Positions 4,956 through 5,714 of a stretch of DNA of 5,714 nucleotides are shown piece by piece. The notes below the pieces were generated by a model. It was given only the letters and a program-made list of their open reading frames with translations. It searched no databases and was not told the DNA's origin. How positions within the stretch are numbered: the stretch's first letter is position 1; every line of letters starts with the position of its first letter. Made by a program: the position numbers and the translations under genes. This stretch comes from Gemmatimonadota bacterium (GTDB taxonomy: Bacteria > Gemmatimonadota > Gemmatimonadetes > Longimicrobiales > RSA9): NCBI GenBank assembly GCA_019689775.1, contig JADGGV010000285.1:1-5714 (forward strand). Direction: 5' to 3'.

Positions 4956-5714
4956 CCGCGCCCCGCTGCGTGTCGGCGGGCGCGAGTTCGAGTTCTATTC
5001 GCTCGAGGCGTTGGAGCGCGCGGGGCTCCCGGTCGCGCGTCTGCCGTTCTCGCTCAAGATCTTGCTCGAGAACCTGCTGCGCCACGAGGACGCCCGCGTC
5101 GTCACGGCCGACGACGTCGAGGCGCTGGCGCGCTGGGAGCCGACGGCCGCGCCGTCGCGCGAGATCGCGTTCACGCCGGCGCGGGTGCTGCTCCAGGACT
5201 TCACGGGGGTGCCGGCGGTCGTCGATCTGGCGGCGATGCGCGACGCGATGCGGCGCATGGGCGGCGACCCGGCGCGCATCAATCCGCTCCAGCCGGCGGA
5301 GCTGGTCATCGACCACTCCGTGCAGGTCGACGCGTTCGGCACCCGTCTGGCGTTCCAATTCAATGCCGAGCGGGAGTACGAGCGCAACCGGGAGCGGTAC
5401 ACGTTCCTGCGCTGGGGGCAGAAGGCGTTCCGCAACTTTCGCGTCGTCCCGCCGGAGACGGGGATCGTACACCAGGTCAACATCGAGTACCTGGCGCGCG
5501 TCGTGTTCGGCGTGGCGCAGGACGGCGGGCCCGCGGTGGCGTACCCGGACACGCTCGTGGGCACGGACTCGCACACCACGATGGTGAACGGGCTGGGCGT
5601 GCTGGGCTGGGGCGTGGGCGGGATCGAGGCGGAGGCGGCGATGCTCGGCCAGCCGGTCTCGATGCTGATCCCGCAGGTCGTCGGCTTCCGCCTGGAGGGC
5701 GAGCTGCCGGAGGG
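4930..5714 (+). CDS. acnA: Aconitate hydratase A, N-terminal part (runs off right edge)
   Basis: The first 261 residues of aconitase A, the [4Fe-4S] enzyme that converts citrate to isocitrate in the TCA cycle in the cytosol. The N-terminus has the AcnA/IRP1 layout: YSLEALERAGLPVARLPFSL (22-41), then ILLENLLRHED, VLLQDFTGVPAVVDLAAMRD, LVIDHSVQVD around Asp128-His129-Ser130, FRNFRVVPPETGIVHQVNIE with His181-Gln182, and PDTLVGTDSHTTMVNGLGVL with the conserved Asp213-Ser214-His215. The cluster-binding Cys residues lie beyond the window. The ATG at 4930 has GGTGGAG just upstream and matches the usual family start. It is transcribed divergently from the lipoprotein gene. AcnA rather than AcnB is clear from the domain order and from the IDHSVQVD and GTDSHTTM signatures. 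It has no evident link to the lasso operon. Confidence 0.96.
   Translation, partial: MGKGNTFGSRAPLRVGGREFEFYSLEALERAGLPVARLPFSLKILLENLLRHEDARVVTADDVEALARWEPTAAPSREIAFTPARVLLQDFTGVPAVVDLAAMRDAMRRMGGDPARINPLQPAELVIDHSVQVDAFGTRLAFQFNAEREYERNRERYTFLRWGQKAFRNFRVVPPETGIVHQVNIEYLARVVFGVAQDGGPAVAYPDTLVGTDSHTTMVNGLGVLGWGVGGIEAEAAMLGQPVSMLIPQVVGFRLEGELPE

Noticed and set aside
3925..5574. A minus-strand open frame of 549 codons overlapping the lipoprotein and acnA genes
   Set aside because: The composition is Arg/Pro repeats. It is antisense to the well-conserved acnA start and out of frame with the LEA14 lipoprotein, so it is a shadow.
1..5714. CRISPR arrays, tRNA/rRNA genes, insertion sequences
   Set aside because: No regularly spaced repeats of suitable length, no RNA gene signatures and no transposase motifs or terminal inverted repeats were seen.

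Overview
The window is very G+C-rich (clearly above 65% by eye). It reads like a chromosomal segment of a high-GC bacterium, probably with an outer membrane, since it encodes a LEA14-type lipoprotein. The phylum cannot be fixed from sequence alone; Gemmatimonadota or a deep-branching proteobacterial lineage would fit, but that is a guess. Almost every frame is open because of the GC content, so real genes were picked by domain motifs, ribosome binding sites and gene spacing.

Main content, minus strand, positions 3998 down to 1: an apparent lasso-peptide biosynthetic operon. In transcription order it encodes a PqqD-like leader-peptide recognition protein (B1, 3998-3705), an asparagine-synthetase-like macrolactam synthetase (C, 3647-1554), a short unlisted 53-residue precursor peptide (A, 1597-1436), an HPr-kinase-like peptide kinase (K, 1367-423), and the N-terminal part of an ABC-2-type export ATPase (367 to beyond the left edge). 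The precursor carries the lasso leader motif Y-x2-P-x-V-x3-G-x-F-x2-L-T at residues 2-17. This places the predicted core at Asp19, with an Asp acceptor exactly at core position 9, two Cys residues and a C-terminal Ser. The kinase next to it and the terminal Ser match the paeninodin type of lasso system, in which an HprK-like kinase phosphorylates the terminal Ser. The B2 transglutaminase-like leader peptidase is not in the window and is expected beyond the left edge or elsewhere. GC-rich hairpins lie on both sides of the precursor gene, and the end of the cyclase frame overlaps the precursor leader by 44 nt.

Right part: 3999-4241 is non-coding. It holds three helically phased GAAATC repeats (likely promoter/operator of the lasso operon) and an inverted repeat behind the lipoprotein gene. 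A LEA14/WHy-domain lipoprotein gene lies on the minus strand (4757-4242). A divergent 120-nt intergenic region follows, then on the plus strand the 5' part of aconitase A (acnA, 4930 to the right edge), preceded by a possible leaderless 25-codon upstream ORF (4878-4955) that overlaps the acnA start.

How the genes would work together: B1 binds the precursor leader and delivers it to the missing B2 peptidase and to C. C activates the Asp side chain and closes the ring on the new N-terminus, K phosphorylates the terminal Ser, and the ABC transporter exports the product. The lipoprotein and aconitase genes are ordinary chromosomal neighbours with no evident link to the peptide pathway.
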